DNA of 64,000 bases. Origin: CAYNWK01 sp964400875 (GTDB lineage Bacteria > Chloroflexota > Anaerolineae > Anaerolineales > UBA4823). The stretch covers positions 28,698-92,697 of the forward strand of contig CAYNWK010000004.1 of assembly GCA_964400875.1 (NCBI GenBank), written 5' to 3'. Both the position numbers and the translations under genes were made by a program. This document shows positions 50,405 through 58,974 of this stretch, in pieces. The notes beneath the pieces were generated by a model. That model ran no database searches. It was not told the origin of the DNA and saw only the letters and a list, made by a program, of their open reading frames with translations. Numbering within the stretch: the stretch's first letter is position 1; each line of letters opens with the position of its first letter.

Positions 50405-50410
50405 TATAAT
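50405..50410 (+). promoter_or_regulatory. Possible -10 box of the CHAT-SIR2 operon
   Basis: TATAAT in an AT-rich stretch 45 bases before the start, just after the repeat element. No good -35 at 17 bp. Confidence 0.4.
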
Positions 50411-50454
50411 CACAACCATCTCAGAGGCTGGGGCACGGGTTCAGGTGGGCTGGT

Positions 50455-52548
50455 ATGGCAAACTATGCGGATCTGGTCATTACCCTATCCAAACAAAGCG
50501 TCGATAGTTATTGGGTCGAGCAGCGTTTCAGTCGCCCAGATGACAAATTAGAAACATCGCCGGAGCACGCTCCGGCGATGTTGGATTTCGCAGGACTGCT
50601 TGAATCAGTTCTAGACCCTCGCGCTCACGGTCAGCTGCTCTCCAAAGCCTTGTTCAACGACGAGCATCTGGGATCCTACTTCAACGAAGCTTTAGCGGTT
50701 ACCCAAACGGAGGGTCTGAGCTTGCGCCTCCGCTTACTGGTTGACCGTAGCGCTCCCGAATTGCATGAACTGAAATGGGAGACACTGACCAACCCGAAGG
50801 ACGGCTCGTTTTTGGCCGGGAACCAGAACTTGCTGTTTTCTCGCTACCTGCTCAGCCCAGATTGGGGCCAGGTGACGCTGCATTCCAGGGGCAGGTTGAA
50901 AGGCTTGTTGATGATTGCAAGCCCCAGCGATCTGGCGGACTATGGGATGGCAGAAGTCCAGGTGGACCAGGAGCTCGAGCGCAGCCGTTCAACTTTACAG
51001 GGGTTGGCCGCGCTCGATGAGCTGGTGAGCGCGCCGGCGGGTTCCACTCCGGCCGGGCTTGTCGAGCTTGGGGCGCGTCTGAATCTGGGCTACGACCTGT
51101 TGTACCTGGTCTGTCACGGCACATTGAAAGATGGACAACCCTATCTTTGGCTGGAGGGGGTGGATGGCAAAGTAAAACGAGCGGCCGGACAGGATCTAGT
51201 TGAGCTGATCGCTAACCTACCGCCGGAGAAACGTCCGCGCCTGGTCGTGCTTACCGCCTGCCAAAGCGGGGGGACAGGAGATCTGACCGGCTGGTCCAGC
51301 ACCGACCAGGGAGCGCTGGCGGCGCTGGGACCGCGCTTGGCCCAGGTCGGCATCCCGGCTGTGCTCGCCATGCAGTCCAATATTTCGATGGATACTGTCT
51401 CTCTGTTCATGCCGGTCTTCTTTAATGAGCTGCTCAAGGATGGACAGGTGGACCGGGCCATGGCCGCGGCGCGCAGCCAGGTTTTGCTCAACGGGAACCC
51501 GGATTGGTGGGCGCCAGCCCTCTATTTGCGGCTGCGCGGCGGCAGCTTGTGGTATGAACCGGGATTTGCCATCCAGGACCCCGAGTTTGACAGTTGGGGA
51601 GGCATCTATAACAGCATAAGGCATGGGCTGTGCGTGCCGATCCTTGGTTTTGGGCTGCTGGAGTTCCTGGCAGGGTCGCCGCGCCAGATCGCCCGGGACT
51701 GGGCCAAAGAGAACAATTATCCTCTCGAGCCTCACAACCAGGATGATTTAGCGCAGGTTGCGCAGTATCTTGCCATCCGGCAGGGCTGGGCTTTCCCGCG
51801 TGACGAACTGCTTTCCTACCTTCACGATCGGCTCCTTGAAGAGCACAGCCAGATCCTTACCCCTGAAGAAAAGGCTCTGGAATTAACCGAGCTGATCGCG
51901 GTAATCGGTAAAAGGCGACGCGAGCAGGAACCCCACGAAGCGTACAGCACCTTGGCGAGCCTGCCGTTCCCGATCTACATCACCGCCAACCCGGACAGCC
52001 TGCTCGAAAAGGCATTGGAAGATGCTGGCAAGCAGCCTTTGGTGCGTTATTCGCGCTGGAACCCCAGGCTGATCACGCCACAGGCGGTGCTGGAAAAAGA
52101 CCAACCGCTGGCGATCAGCCCGCAAACCCCGCTCGTCTACCACCTGTTTGGAGTTCTAGAAGACAGGCATTCTCTGGTGGTCAGTGAAGACGATTATTTC
52201 GAGTTCATGATGTGGGTTAATAACCCGAGCGCCCCGCTGCCCCTGCCAAACGAGGTGCTGGGCGCCTGGCGCCTGGACTCCCTGCTTTTTTTGGGCTTCG
52301 AGATGAGCGAGTGGAGCTTCCGGGTGCTTTTCCGCAGCATCCTCAATACGGAACGCCGCAACCAGGAGCGGGATTATAAATCCGTGGCCGTACAGCTCCA
52401 GCCGGGCGACGACAACCTCAATCCGGAGAGAGCGCGAGGTTATTTAGAAAAGTTTTTCAGGGAGGACAAGCTCGAGATCTATTGGGGCAGCGCCGACGAC
52501 TTCTTGAGCGAGTTGGGCGGGCAATGGCAGCAAAGGGCCGTCCAATGA
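50455..52548 (+). CDS. CHAT protease fused to SIR2-like NADase domain
   Basis: 697 residues, no signal peptide or membrane helix. Residues about 90-365 form a CHAT (caspase-like) domain with catalytic His221 in LLYLVCHGTLKDGQPYLWLE and Cys269 in VVLTACQSGG, followed by GIPAVLAMQ as in other CHAT proteins. Residues about 388-690 form a SIR2-like domain of the SIR2_2 group: glycine loop VPILGFGLLEFL, ITANPDSLLEKAL in place of the usual TNFDxLLE, His563 in LVYHLFGVLED at the catalytic position, and LFLGFEMSEWSFRVLF near the end. SIR2 domains in bacterial defence deplete NAD+. The stop overlaps the start of the STAND-WD40 gene (ATGA). A role as protease-activated or protease-linked effector is inferred. 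A perfect 30-base hairpin lies in codons 33-43. Confidence 0.9.
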   Translation: MANYADLVITLSKQSVDSYWVEQRFSRPDDKLETSPEHAPAMLDFAGLLESVLDPRAHGQLLSKALFNDEHLGSYFNEALAVTQTEGLSLRLRLLVDRSAPELHELKWETLTNPKDGSFLAGNQNLLFSRYLLSPDWGQVTLHSRGRLKGLLMIASPSDLADYGMAEVQVDQELERSRSTLQGLAALDELVSAPAGSTPAGLVELGARLNLGYDLLYLVCHGTLKDGQPYLWLEGVDGKVKRAAGQDLVELIANLPPEKRPRLVVLTACQSGGTGDLTGWSSTDQGALAALGPRLAQVGIPAVLAMQSNISMDTVSLFMPVFFNELLKDGQVDRAMAAARSQVLLNGNPDWWAPALYLRLRGGSLWYEPGFAIQDPEFDSWGGIYNSIRHGLCVPILGFGLLEFLAGSPRQIARDWAKENNYPLEPHNQDDLAQVAQYLAIRQGWAFPRDELLSYLHDRLLEEHSQILTPEEKALELTELIAVIGKRRREQEPHEAYSTLASLPFPIYITANPDSLLEKALEDAGKQPLVRYSRWNPRLITPQAVLEKDQPLAISPQTPLVYHLFGVLEDRHSLVVSEDDYFEFMMWVNNPSAPLPLPNEVLGAWRLDSLLFLGFEMSEWSFRVLFRSILNTERRNQERDYKSVAVQLQPGDDNLNPERARGYLEKFFREDKLEIYWGSADDFLSELGGQWQQRAVQ
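50553..50582 (+). promoter_or_regulatory. Perfect hairpin inside the start of the CHAT-SIR2 gene
   Basis: AACATCGCCGGAGC, loop AC, GCTCCGGCGATGTT: 14-bp perfect arms, codons 33-43. The encoded residues (TSPEHAPAML) lie before the CHAT core. A stem this strong in a leader-proximal position could limit translation or transcription. No T tract follows. Confidence 0.55.
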
Positions 52549-55500
52549 GTTCAACTGAAACCTTCTCGCCAAACAGGCCTTACGTCGGGCCGTCGCCGAT
52601 CGAGGACAGCCGCCTGTTCTTCGGCCGCGAGCGTGAAAAGGTCGAGCTGGCGAACCTGTTGATCGGCCGGCGGATCGTCTTGCTGCATTCCCCCTCCGGC
52701 GCCGGGAAAACTTCGCTCATCCAGGCCGGGCTGGCGCCCGAAATAAAACGCCAGGGGTTCCTGGTCATGCCTGTGATCCGGGTAAGCCGGCAGCTGGAAG
52801 CGGGCCAGAACCGCCGGCAAGTCTCGACCAACCCGTATCTTGCCAGCACCCTGATCTCGCTGGAAGAAAGTTTGCCGGAAGATCTGCGCACCCCTCTGGC
52901 GGAATTGCTCGCTCTCCCCTTCGATGAATACCTTCAAACCTATCGCCAAAGGCTGGCCGGTCAGGATGAACACCCACTCCCGCCGCGCACCCTATTGATT
53001 TTCGACCAGTTCGAGGAGATCCTGACGCTCGACCCGGCGGACCGCCAGGGACGGCAGGAATTTTTTGGCGGGTTGATGGCGGCCCTGTACGATACCCGCT
53101 ACTGGATCCTGGTTTCCATGCGGGAGGATTATATCGCCGGGCTGGAGCCTTATCTGAGCTATTTCCCTGAAAGACTGAACGCCCATTTCCAGCTGGAATA
53201 CCTGGGAGTTGAGATGGCCATCCAGGCGGTGCGCCAACCGGCAGAGCTGTTCGGCGTGGACTTCAACGAAGACGCGGCCCGCCGGCTGGTGGACGACCTG
53301 CGCCAGGTGCGCGTGCAGAATCTGGAAGGCAAGATCGAATCCCGGCCTGGACCCTACATCGAGCCGGTCCAGCTGCAGGTGGTGTGCAGCAACCTGTGGG
53401 AGGCTACTCGCGAAGACCCGGCCTGCATCACCTTGCAGGACGTCGAGAAGTGGGGCAAGGTGGACGACGCCCTGGGCAAGTATTACCGAGCGAAAGTCTC
53501 CGAAGCGGCCGAGTCTACCGGCGTCAATGAACGGCGGCTGCGCCGCTGGGTGGAACGCCAGCTGATCACCGAGCAGGGTTTGCGCAGCCAGGTGCTGGCA
53601 GGCCAGGAATCCCAGTACGGGTTGAACGCCGAAACGGTGCGCCGGTTGAGCTACGCTTACCTGCTGCGGGAAGAGAGCCGCCGGGGCAGCCTGTGGTACG
53701 AGCTGGCCCACGACCGCCTGGTTGACCCGGTGCGAGAGGACAACGCCGAGTGGTTCCGTCAAAAACTGAGTCTGCTGCAGCGCCAGGCCGATCTATGGGA
53801 GCGGGAGGGGCGCCCGGACAGCCTGGTGCTGCAGGACGTCGAGTTGGAAAAGGCGGAAGTTTGGGCGCAGCAGCACGCGGGCCAGCTGACTGAGGCTGAG
53901 CAAGACCTGCTGGAACGCAGTTTAACCTTGCGGCAGGAGAAGCAAGCGATCCTGGACCGTGAACGCCAGTTGCGCGAGCTCGAACTTCAAGCCGCCCGCG
54001 ATTTGGCTGAGAAGGAAAAGCAGCGCGCCGAGGATCAGGCTGCCTCGGCGCAGCGCATTCGCAATATATTGATCGTTGCGCTGATCCTGCTCGCTGCTGT
54101 GTTTTATCTGGGCATGAGGACGCGATCGCTTTCCAGTCGCGTTGACCTGGCAAGCGAGAAACTCGAAGCGATCCAAGCAACCAGCACTGAAATCGTCATT
54201 CAATCTGCCGCCGACCGAACGAAGGCAACGGCTGCGCAAGCAACTGCTGAAGTCGATCGCCGATCGGCATCAGAGACTTTGACCGTAGCTGGGACTCGGG
54301 TTGGTGTGGCTCTTGTTACTCAGGGCGTGATCGAGGCAACAAGCGTGGCCTTACAAAACCTTGCAGCTAGGCTTTCTGCAGAATCGCTTCAGCGTCTGGC
54401 AAGGGCCTTGACTTTATTGGCTAAATCATCAGACGATTCCACGCTTAAGGCGCTTTTTAGCATCGAAGCCTTCAACCTGCGTGATTCGGATGAGAACCGG
54501 ACTTTGCTGATCAACAACCTGCAAACCGGTTCCGAACTGGAGCTATTAACCTACCCGCTGGCGAAATCCGATGAGGACTTTCAAGTAACCAGCGTCGCTT
54601 TTGGACCTGAGCCAGAGGATGAACCTGGCAGGCAGCTCCTGGCCTGGGGACGTCTCGACGGCGGGGTCGTCGTATGGGATGTTGGACAAAACAAGCTCTT
54701 CGCAGAGAGCATCCGACACACACAGCGCGTGATCAGCCTCGCTTTCAGCCAGGATGGCAGGTACCTAGCCTCTGGCGCCTGGGACCGGCGGATTTACCTG
54801 TGGGACCTGGCAGAGATGAACGCGGACCCGGACTACCATCCCGTTCCGATCCAATCGTACAATCCCATCGTGCTGGCCTTCAGTCCTGACAGCACCAAAT
54901 TAGCCGCAGGAGCCGGGAAAACCGTGTTTATCTATAATGTCGAGGATCAGAGAGAGCTTTCTTTTGGCGATCACACCGACTATCTCTTCAGTGTAGCCTG
55001 GAATCCCGTCAGACCGAATCAGCTCGCCGCTGCCGACGCTGGAGGGAACTGGATTCTCTGGGATACGACCACCCGTACCATGAGTAATTTGGGTTCCTGT
55101 CTACCGGAATGTCCTAAAGGAGTGAATTATCTGGCCTGGTCGCCAAATGGCAGCCTGCTCGCGGCAGGCGGATCCGATGGAAATATACTTCTTTATGCGA
55201 TGCCCGAGACTGAGCTAGTGGGGACTCTATCGAAGACGATCGGCCATAAGTATGAAGTATCCGGCCTGGCCTTCAGCGGCGATGGGAGCTACCTGGCATC
55301 CAGCGGCCGCGATCAACAACTCATCCTTTGGAAGGTCAGTGACCAATCCCAATCGATCCAGAAGAACCTGGGAATGCCTTTGTTTGGGGTAGCCTTCGCG
55401 CCTGTTTCTGAGGAACAGGCAAAACCCAAATTCCTGGTGACCGCCGGAGGCGACTCTGAAGGTGGGAAGGTGTTCTTATATGAGGAACAATCTACTATCC

Positions 55501-56396
55501 CCCTTTATCATCCAGCCTCCGCCGGCACTGCCGGAGAATTATTCGGTGATGCGATCTTCCTTTCTGGCGACGATACGTACGCGTTCGGAGATGTGCGTCA
55601 GTCTCTAGTTGATGCGGGGATCAATATAGGAAATCCACCAGTACACATGACTATTGACCCGGTTCTGCGGCTGATTGCGGTGAATGATAAGGGTGGGATG
55701 TTAAGAGTCATTGACTTGACCAACCGGGGGATCATATGGTCATTTGAAGAGGACTCTCCGGCCGACGCTCTGGCTTTCAATCCGGGCAGGCGCATCCTGG
55801 CTTACAGCACTTGCGTGGAAAAAGACAGCGAAGATCCGTTTGCAAGCTGTGTTCGCAGTAGTCTAAACATATTGGACCTGGACACCGGTCAGACAATGCC
55901 CTTGAAATTAAGCGAGGAACTGAGCGCGCCAATCAGCTCGCTGGTTCTTCATCCGAATGAAGATAGGTTGTTCGCCGGGCAAGGAGATGGTCAAATCGTG
56001 GAATTAGACGCGAGTACTGGCGAAATTTTGGCATCCTGGTCAAGCCCACATAAAAATGGGGTCACCGCACTGGCGTACAGTTCGGAATCCAAATTGTTAG
56101 CTTCTGCCGGAAAGGATGGCCGGCTAACCCTTTGGTATGTTGACACTTTCAAGCAAATCGGCGCGCCTTTATCCGGCTTGGGTCGGGCTATTCAGGCATT
56201 GCGTTTCGATCACAGCGGTAAATGGCTTTATTCCGTCGATTCTGCTAGAGTAACGCTGCAATGGGATGTCGATCCCAATTTGTGGGCCAAGCGCATTTGC
56301 GAACAAGTCGGGCGTAACCTGACACAGAAAGAATGGGAGGATAATCTCCCAGATGAGCCGAGACCAACCTCTATGGCGTGCCCAGATTTCCCCTAA
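52545..56396 (+). CDS. STAND NTPase with membrane segment and WD40 repeats
   Basis: 1283 residues from ATG 52545, which overlaps the CHAT-SIR2 stop. N-terminal nSTAND1-type NTPase (about 12-400): FFGRERE at the start, Walker A SPSGAGKTS with Lys55, Walker B LLIFDQFEEIL with Asp154, and the helical-domain motif WYELAHDRLVDPVRE near 384. A coiled region rich in Glu, Arg and Gln (about 405-505) leads to one membrane helix (about 507-524), then a further helical stretch and WD40 repeats (about 665-1270) with blade ends such as VVVWDV, IYLWDL, WILWDT, LILWKV and LTLWYV. STAND proteins act as switches that oligomerise on sensing a ligand; WD40 usually binds it. Here the sensor would lie across the membrane from the NTPase, or the topology is reversed. 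Base composition drops in the WD40 part. Confidence 0.9.
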   Translation: MSSTETFSPNRPYVGPSPIEDSRLFFGREREKVELANLLIGRRIVLLHSPSGAGKTSLIQAGLAPEIKRQGFLVMPVIRVSRQLEAGQNRRQVSTNPYLASTLISLEESLPEDLRTPLAELLALPFDEYLQTYRQRLAGQDEHPLPPRTLLIFDQFEEILTLDPADRQGRQEFFGGLMAALYDTRYWILVSMREDYIAGLEPYLSYFPERLNAHFQLEYLGVEMAIQAVRQPAELFGVDFNEDAARRLVDDLRQVRVQNLEGKIESRPGPYIEPVQLQVVCSNLWEATREDPACITLQDVEKWGKVDDALGKYYRAKVSEAAESTGVNERRLRRWVERQLITEQGLRSQVLAGQESQYGLNAETVRRLSYAYLLREESRRGSLWYELAHDRLVDPVREDNAEWFRQKLSLLQRQADLWEREGRPDSLVLQDVELEKAEVWAQQHAGQLTEAEQDLLERSLTLRQEKQAILDRERQLRELELQAARDLAEKEKQRAEDQAASAQRIRNILIVALILLAAVFYLGMRTRSLSSRVDLASEKLEAIQATSTEIVIQSAADRTKATAAQATAEVDRRSASETLTVAGTRVGVALVTQGVIEATSVALQNLAARLSAESLQRLARALTLLAKSSDDSTLKALFSIEAFNLRDSDENRTLLINNLQTGSELELLTYPLAKSDEDFQVTSVAFGPEPEDEPGRQLLAWGRLDGGVVVWDVGQNKLFAESIRHTQRVISLAFSQDGRYLASGAWDRRIYLWDLAEMNADPDYHPVPIQSYNPIVLAFSPDSTKLAAGAGKTVFIYNVEDQRELSFGDHTDYLFSVAWNPVRPNQLAAADAGGNWILWDTTTRTMSNLGSCLPECPKGVNYLAWSPNGSLLAAGGSDGNILLYAMPETELVGTLSKTIGHKYEVSGLAFSGDGSYLASSGRDQQLILWKVSDQSQSIQKNLGMPLFGVAFAPVSEEQAKPKFLVTAGGDSEGGKVFLYEEQSTIPLYHPASAGTAGELFGDAIFLSGDDTYAFGDVRQSLVDAGINIGNPPVHMTIDPVLRLIAVNDKGGMLRVIDLTNRGIIWSFEEDSPADALAFNPGRRILAYSTCVEKDSEDPFASCVRSSLNILDLDTGQTMPLKLSEELSAPISSLVLHPNEDRLFAGQGDGQIVELDASTGEILASWSSPHKNGVTALAYSSESKLLASAGKDGRLTLWYVDTFKQIGAPLSGLGRAIQALRFDHSGKWLYSVDSARVTLQWDVDPNLWAKRICEQVGRNLTQKEWEDNLPDEPRPTSMACPDFP

Positions 56397-56436
56397 CCTG
56401 CGAAAGCGCCAATCTCCTTGGGGTACAATAAGTTCA

Positions 56437-56521
56437 GGAGTTGCGCATTTCTCGAGGAAAATGGGGGCATTCGCATGAAATCCGCCTAAAGCCTCCCATC
56501 GAACCCCCTCTGCGTAATTCC
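56437..56521. repeat. Palindromic repeat element with both ends (56.4 kb)
   Basis: 85 bp. Left end GGAGTTGCGCA, right end TGCGTAATTCC (reverse complement GGAATTACGCA); ends agree at 9 of 11 positions. The interior is diverged and lacks the GGTGTTT core. It lies between the STAND-WD40 gene and osmC. Confidence 0.65.
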
Positions 56522-56554
56522 TTTCGATAAACCCAATACCCAAAGGAGAACCAA

Positions 56555-56974
56555 ATGCCCGTACGAAATGCATCCGCCGTGTGGAACGGAACGCTCAAAG
56601 AAGGCAAGGGTTCCATGAAGCTGGGGAGCGGCGCGTTTGAAGTCGACTTCACCTTCGCTTCGCGCTTTGAAGAGGGGCCAGGGACCAACCCGGAAGAGCT
56701 GGTGGGCGCCGCCCAGGCCGGCTGCTTCTCGATGTTCCTGGCTTCCCTGCTCACCAAGGCCGGTTTTAACCCTCAGGAAATCCGCACCGGCGCGAAAGTG
56801 CACCTGGGTGAAGGCCCGCGCATCACGCTGATCGAACTGGCTTCCGAAGCGGAAGTCCCCGGCCTGGACAATGAGACCTTCCAGGAAAACGTGGTCAAGG
56901 CCAAGGACAACTGCCCGGTCTCGCTGGCCCTGTCCGGCCCGGAGCTGCGCGTGACGGCGCGGCTGGTCGGGTAG
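56555..56974 (+). CDS. OsmC/Ohr-family peroxidase
   Basis: 139 residues. The two redox Cys are present: Cys57 in AAQAGCFSMFL and Cys120 in AKDNCPVSLAL, matching OsmC (thiol-dependent reduction of organic hydroperoxides). FEEGPGTNPEELVGAA precedes the first Cys as usual. The OsmC subgroup is favoured over Ohr by length and the GCFSM motif. ATG 56555 follows AAAGGAG. No OhrR-like regulator nearby. Confidence 0.92.
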   Translation: MPVRNASAVWNGTLKEGKGSMKLGSGAFEVDFTFASRFEEGPGTNPEELVGAAQAGCFSMFLASLLTKAGFNPQEIRTGAKVHLGEGPRITLIELASEAEVPGLDNETFQENVVKAKDNCPVSLALSGPELRVTARLVG

Positions 56975-57042
56975 GGAATGAACAGGTTTTTGACAGGCGA
57001 ACCTTGCCCAAAATCCAAAGTTAGCAGTGCCGGAGTTACAAG

Positions 57043-57068
57043 CCCTCTCCACCTTTTGGCGGAGAGGG
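57043..57068 (+). terminator. Hairpin after osmC
   Basis: CCCTCTCC and GGAGAGGG with a 10-base loop; followed by TCTGGACTTTCT. Confidence 0.45.
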
Positions 57069-57147
57069 TCTGGACTTTCTGGGGATAGGCAGGATCTATT
57101 GAAGCCTGGAAAATAGAAGATAGAATCTGTCTATTGAGGAGAGAACC

Positions 57148-58413
57148 ATGTTTTGGAAAACACGAACTGCTATTTTGATCTACCTGCTGCTGGCCGCGCT
57201 GATCCTGTCAGCCTGCGCGGCCGCGCCAGCGCCCACGACGGTTGAGACATCTACGCCGGAGGCGAGCGAAGCGACGGAGCTCCCCGCGACCCAGGCGCCC
57301 CAACCCGAAGAGACCGAGCCGCCTCAACCTGAAGCGACCGAGCTGCCTACATCCACACCCACTGAAGCGGCATTTCCTCCAGCCATGCGCATCGCCTATG
57401 TCGGCGCCGACGGCAACGTCTGGGTGCTGGATACCGGCGAGGCGGAACCACGCCAGATCACCTCGGACGCCGTCACTCCGCCAATGGATGGGACTGCGCC
57501 CGATTCCCAGATGATCAACTACTACTTCCCGGCGATTTCCTCGGACGGCGCGCTGGTCGCCTACCGGCGCGATGAGGGCACCCCGGCCGAATCCGGGTTC
57601 GACTTTACCTTCGGTCTATGGGTGACCGACCTCTCCACCGGAGAGAGCCGGGAAGTGTACAACCAGACCCCCGCCGGCTTCGCCTGGAAACCGGGGACCC
57701 ACCTGCTGGCCTACGGGCAAGGGGTGTCGGAGGCCTACTTCGCCATCCGGGGGGAGGTCGACGAATCCCTGGCGACGGGCATCACCGCCGTGAATCTGGA
57801 CACGGGCGAATCAAGAGAGCTGGTCGCGCCGGAGGGTGGTTACGCGCTAAGCACGCCAATCTGGTCGCCGGATGGCCGCTTCTTATCTTTTGACGAGGTC
57901 GCTTACTACGAAGGGCGCGGTAACTTTGCTTATTACGATTTCGAGGCCCAGGAGTACGTGGCCTTGGGGCAGCCCCTCGGCCTGTATGACTGGTCGCCGG
58001 ACGGCGAGCAGATCGTTTACGACAACCTGACCTACACAGCCACCGGCGAAGAGCGCATTTACCTGCGCGACCGCCAGGGAGGCGATGAGCGCCTGCTCTC
58101 GCCGGATTACGAGCAAGGCTACGCGTTCTACCCGGTGTTCTCGCCCCAGGGCGATCGGGTGGCATATTTCGCCAACCTGGGCGCGATCGACGATTCGATT
58201 TATCATCTGTACGTGCAGAACCTGGCCGGAGGCGAGCCGACCGACTTGGGCGAGTTCGAATCGGTCCAATCGCCGGGGTGGTCGCCCGACGGCAGCGCCT
58301 TGATCTTCAGCGCCGGTCCATTCGACGGCCAGCAAGTGCTCGCCGTGAAAGTCGCCGGTGGGAGCGCCGCCGTCCTGGCAGAGGGCAGCGAGCCTGACGT
58401 AAGCGGGCGGTAA
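57148..58413 (+). CDS. Lipoprotein with Thr/Pro/Glu linker and TolB-like beta-propeller
   Basis: 421 residues. Lipobox ILSAC (Cys at about 22), then a low-complexity linker (about 25-75; ATELPATQAPQPEETEPP and similar). The remainder consists of WD40/TolB-like repeats: IAYVGADGNVWVLDTG, TPIWSPDGRFLSFDE, LYDWSPDGEQIVYDN, YPVFSPQGDRVAYFAN, and SPGWSPDGSALIFSA, about six blades. Probably an extracellular ligand-binding or scaffolding protein attached to the membrane. Start ATG after GAGGAGAG. Strong terminator follows. Confidence 0.85.
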   Translation: MFWKTRTAILIYLLLAALILSACAAAPAPTTVETSTPEASEATELPATQAPQPEETEPPQPEATELPTSTPTEAAFPPAMRIAYVGADGNVWVLDTGEAEPRQITSDAVTPPMDGTAPDSQMINYYFPAISSDGALVAYRRDEGTPAESGFDFTFGLWVTDLSTGESREVYNQTPAGFAWKPGTHLLAYGQGVSEAYFAIRGEVDESLATGITAVNLDTGESRELVAPEGGYALSTPIWSPDGRFLSFDEVAYYEGRGNFAYYDFEAQEYVALGQPLGLYDWSPDGEQIVYDNLTYTATGEERIYLRDRQGGDERLLSPDYEQGYAFYPVFSPQGDRVAYFANLGAIDDSIYHLYVQNLAGGEPTDLGEFESVQSPGWSPDGSALIFSAGPFDGQQVLAVKVAGGSAAVLAEGSEPDVSGR

Positions 58414-58419
58414 CAATCA

Positions 58420-58465
58420 GGGTGGTGCTTGGACTGGCAACGCCAGTCCAGGGACCACCCTTTTT
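58420..58465 (+). terminator. Terminator of the beta-propeller lipoprotein
   Basis: GGGTGGT...GGACTGGC pairs with GCCAGTCC...ACCACCC around loop AAC, then TTTTT. Confidence 0.85.
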
Positions 58466-58477
58466 CATCGAGCGTGG

Positions 58478-58512
58478 CTAAAATAAAAACCCCTCCACCG
58501 TCGGTGGAGGGG
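58478..58512 (-). terminator. Terminator of the gene interrupted by the assembly gap
   Basis: CCCCTCCACC and GGTGGAGGGG with loop GTC; on the minus strand followed by TTTTTATTTTA. Confidence 0.8.
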
Positions 58513-58521
58513 AAAGGTCGA

Positions 58522-58830
58522 TTAGTTGTACTGGTACTGCCACTGAGTCTTGGTGGGCGATTCGGTCAGGAAGATTTTCTCGATCCCCGGCTCGCCCTGG
58601 TTGGCCGGCTGCACGGTGCACGAGGTGAAGTTCAGCTGCAGCTGGCGGCTGATGTCCACCGTGCCAGAAGCGGTTTGCCCGCAGGCCAGGGTGATGTGCG
58701 TGTATTCGTCGCGCACGACGGTGAAAATTTGCTTTGTACCGGCGGCGACAGCCAGGTAATAGCGCGCCTCAGGCCCGGTCAGGGAAAGGGCGACGACCTG
58801 ATCGGTGCGGTTATCGATGGTGAGACGGAC
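58522..58830 (-). CDS. Secreted-type protein, 5' end lost in the assembly gap
   Basis: About 102 C-terminal residues before the N run: beta-rich segments VRLTIDNRTDQVVALSLTGP, YYLAVAAGTKQIFTV, HITLACGQTASGTVDISRQL and a Cys in NFTSCTVQP. The two cysteines (about 65 and 85 in the visible part) may form a disulfide, suggesting an extracytoplasmic domain. The family is not recognised. The 5' end would be within or beyond the gap. Confidence 0.65.
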   Translation of the reverse strand, partial: VRLTIDNRTDQVVALSLTGPEARYYLAVAAGTKQIFTVVRDEYTHITLACGQTASGTVDISRQLQLNFTSCTVQPANQGEPGIEKIFLTESPTKTQWQYQYN

Positions 58831-58930
58831 NNNNNNNNNNNNNNNNNNNNNNNNNNNNNNNNNNNNNNNNNNNNNNNNNNNNNNNNNNNNNNNNNNNNNN
58901 NNNNNNNNNNNNNNNNNNNNNNNNNNNNNN
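58831..58930. other. Assembly gap of 100 N
   Basis: Exactly 100 unspecified bases, the usual placeholder for a scaffold join of unknown length. Genes either side may be truncated. Confidence 0.99.
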
Positions 58931-58974
58931 GCCTTGGTAGGATTAAGGGAAGCAATTGGGCGCGTGAGAGCAAT

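Noticed and set aside
50356..56521. Composite transposon or prophage carrying the conflict module
   Set aside because: No transposase, integrase or phage gene in the window; the left repeat is partial and points inward.
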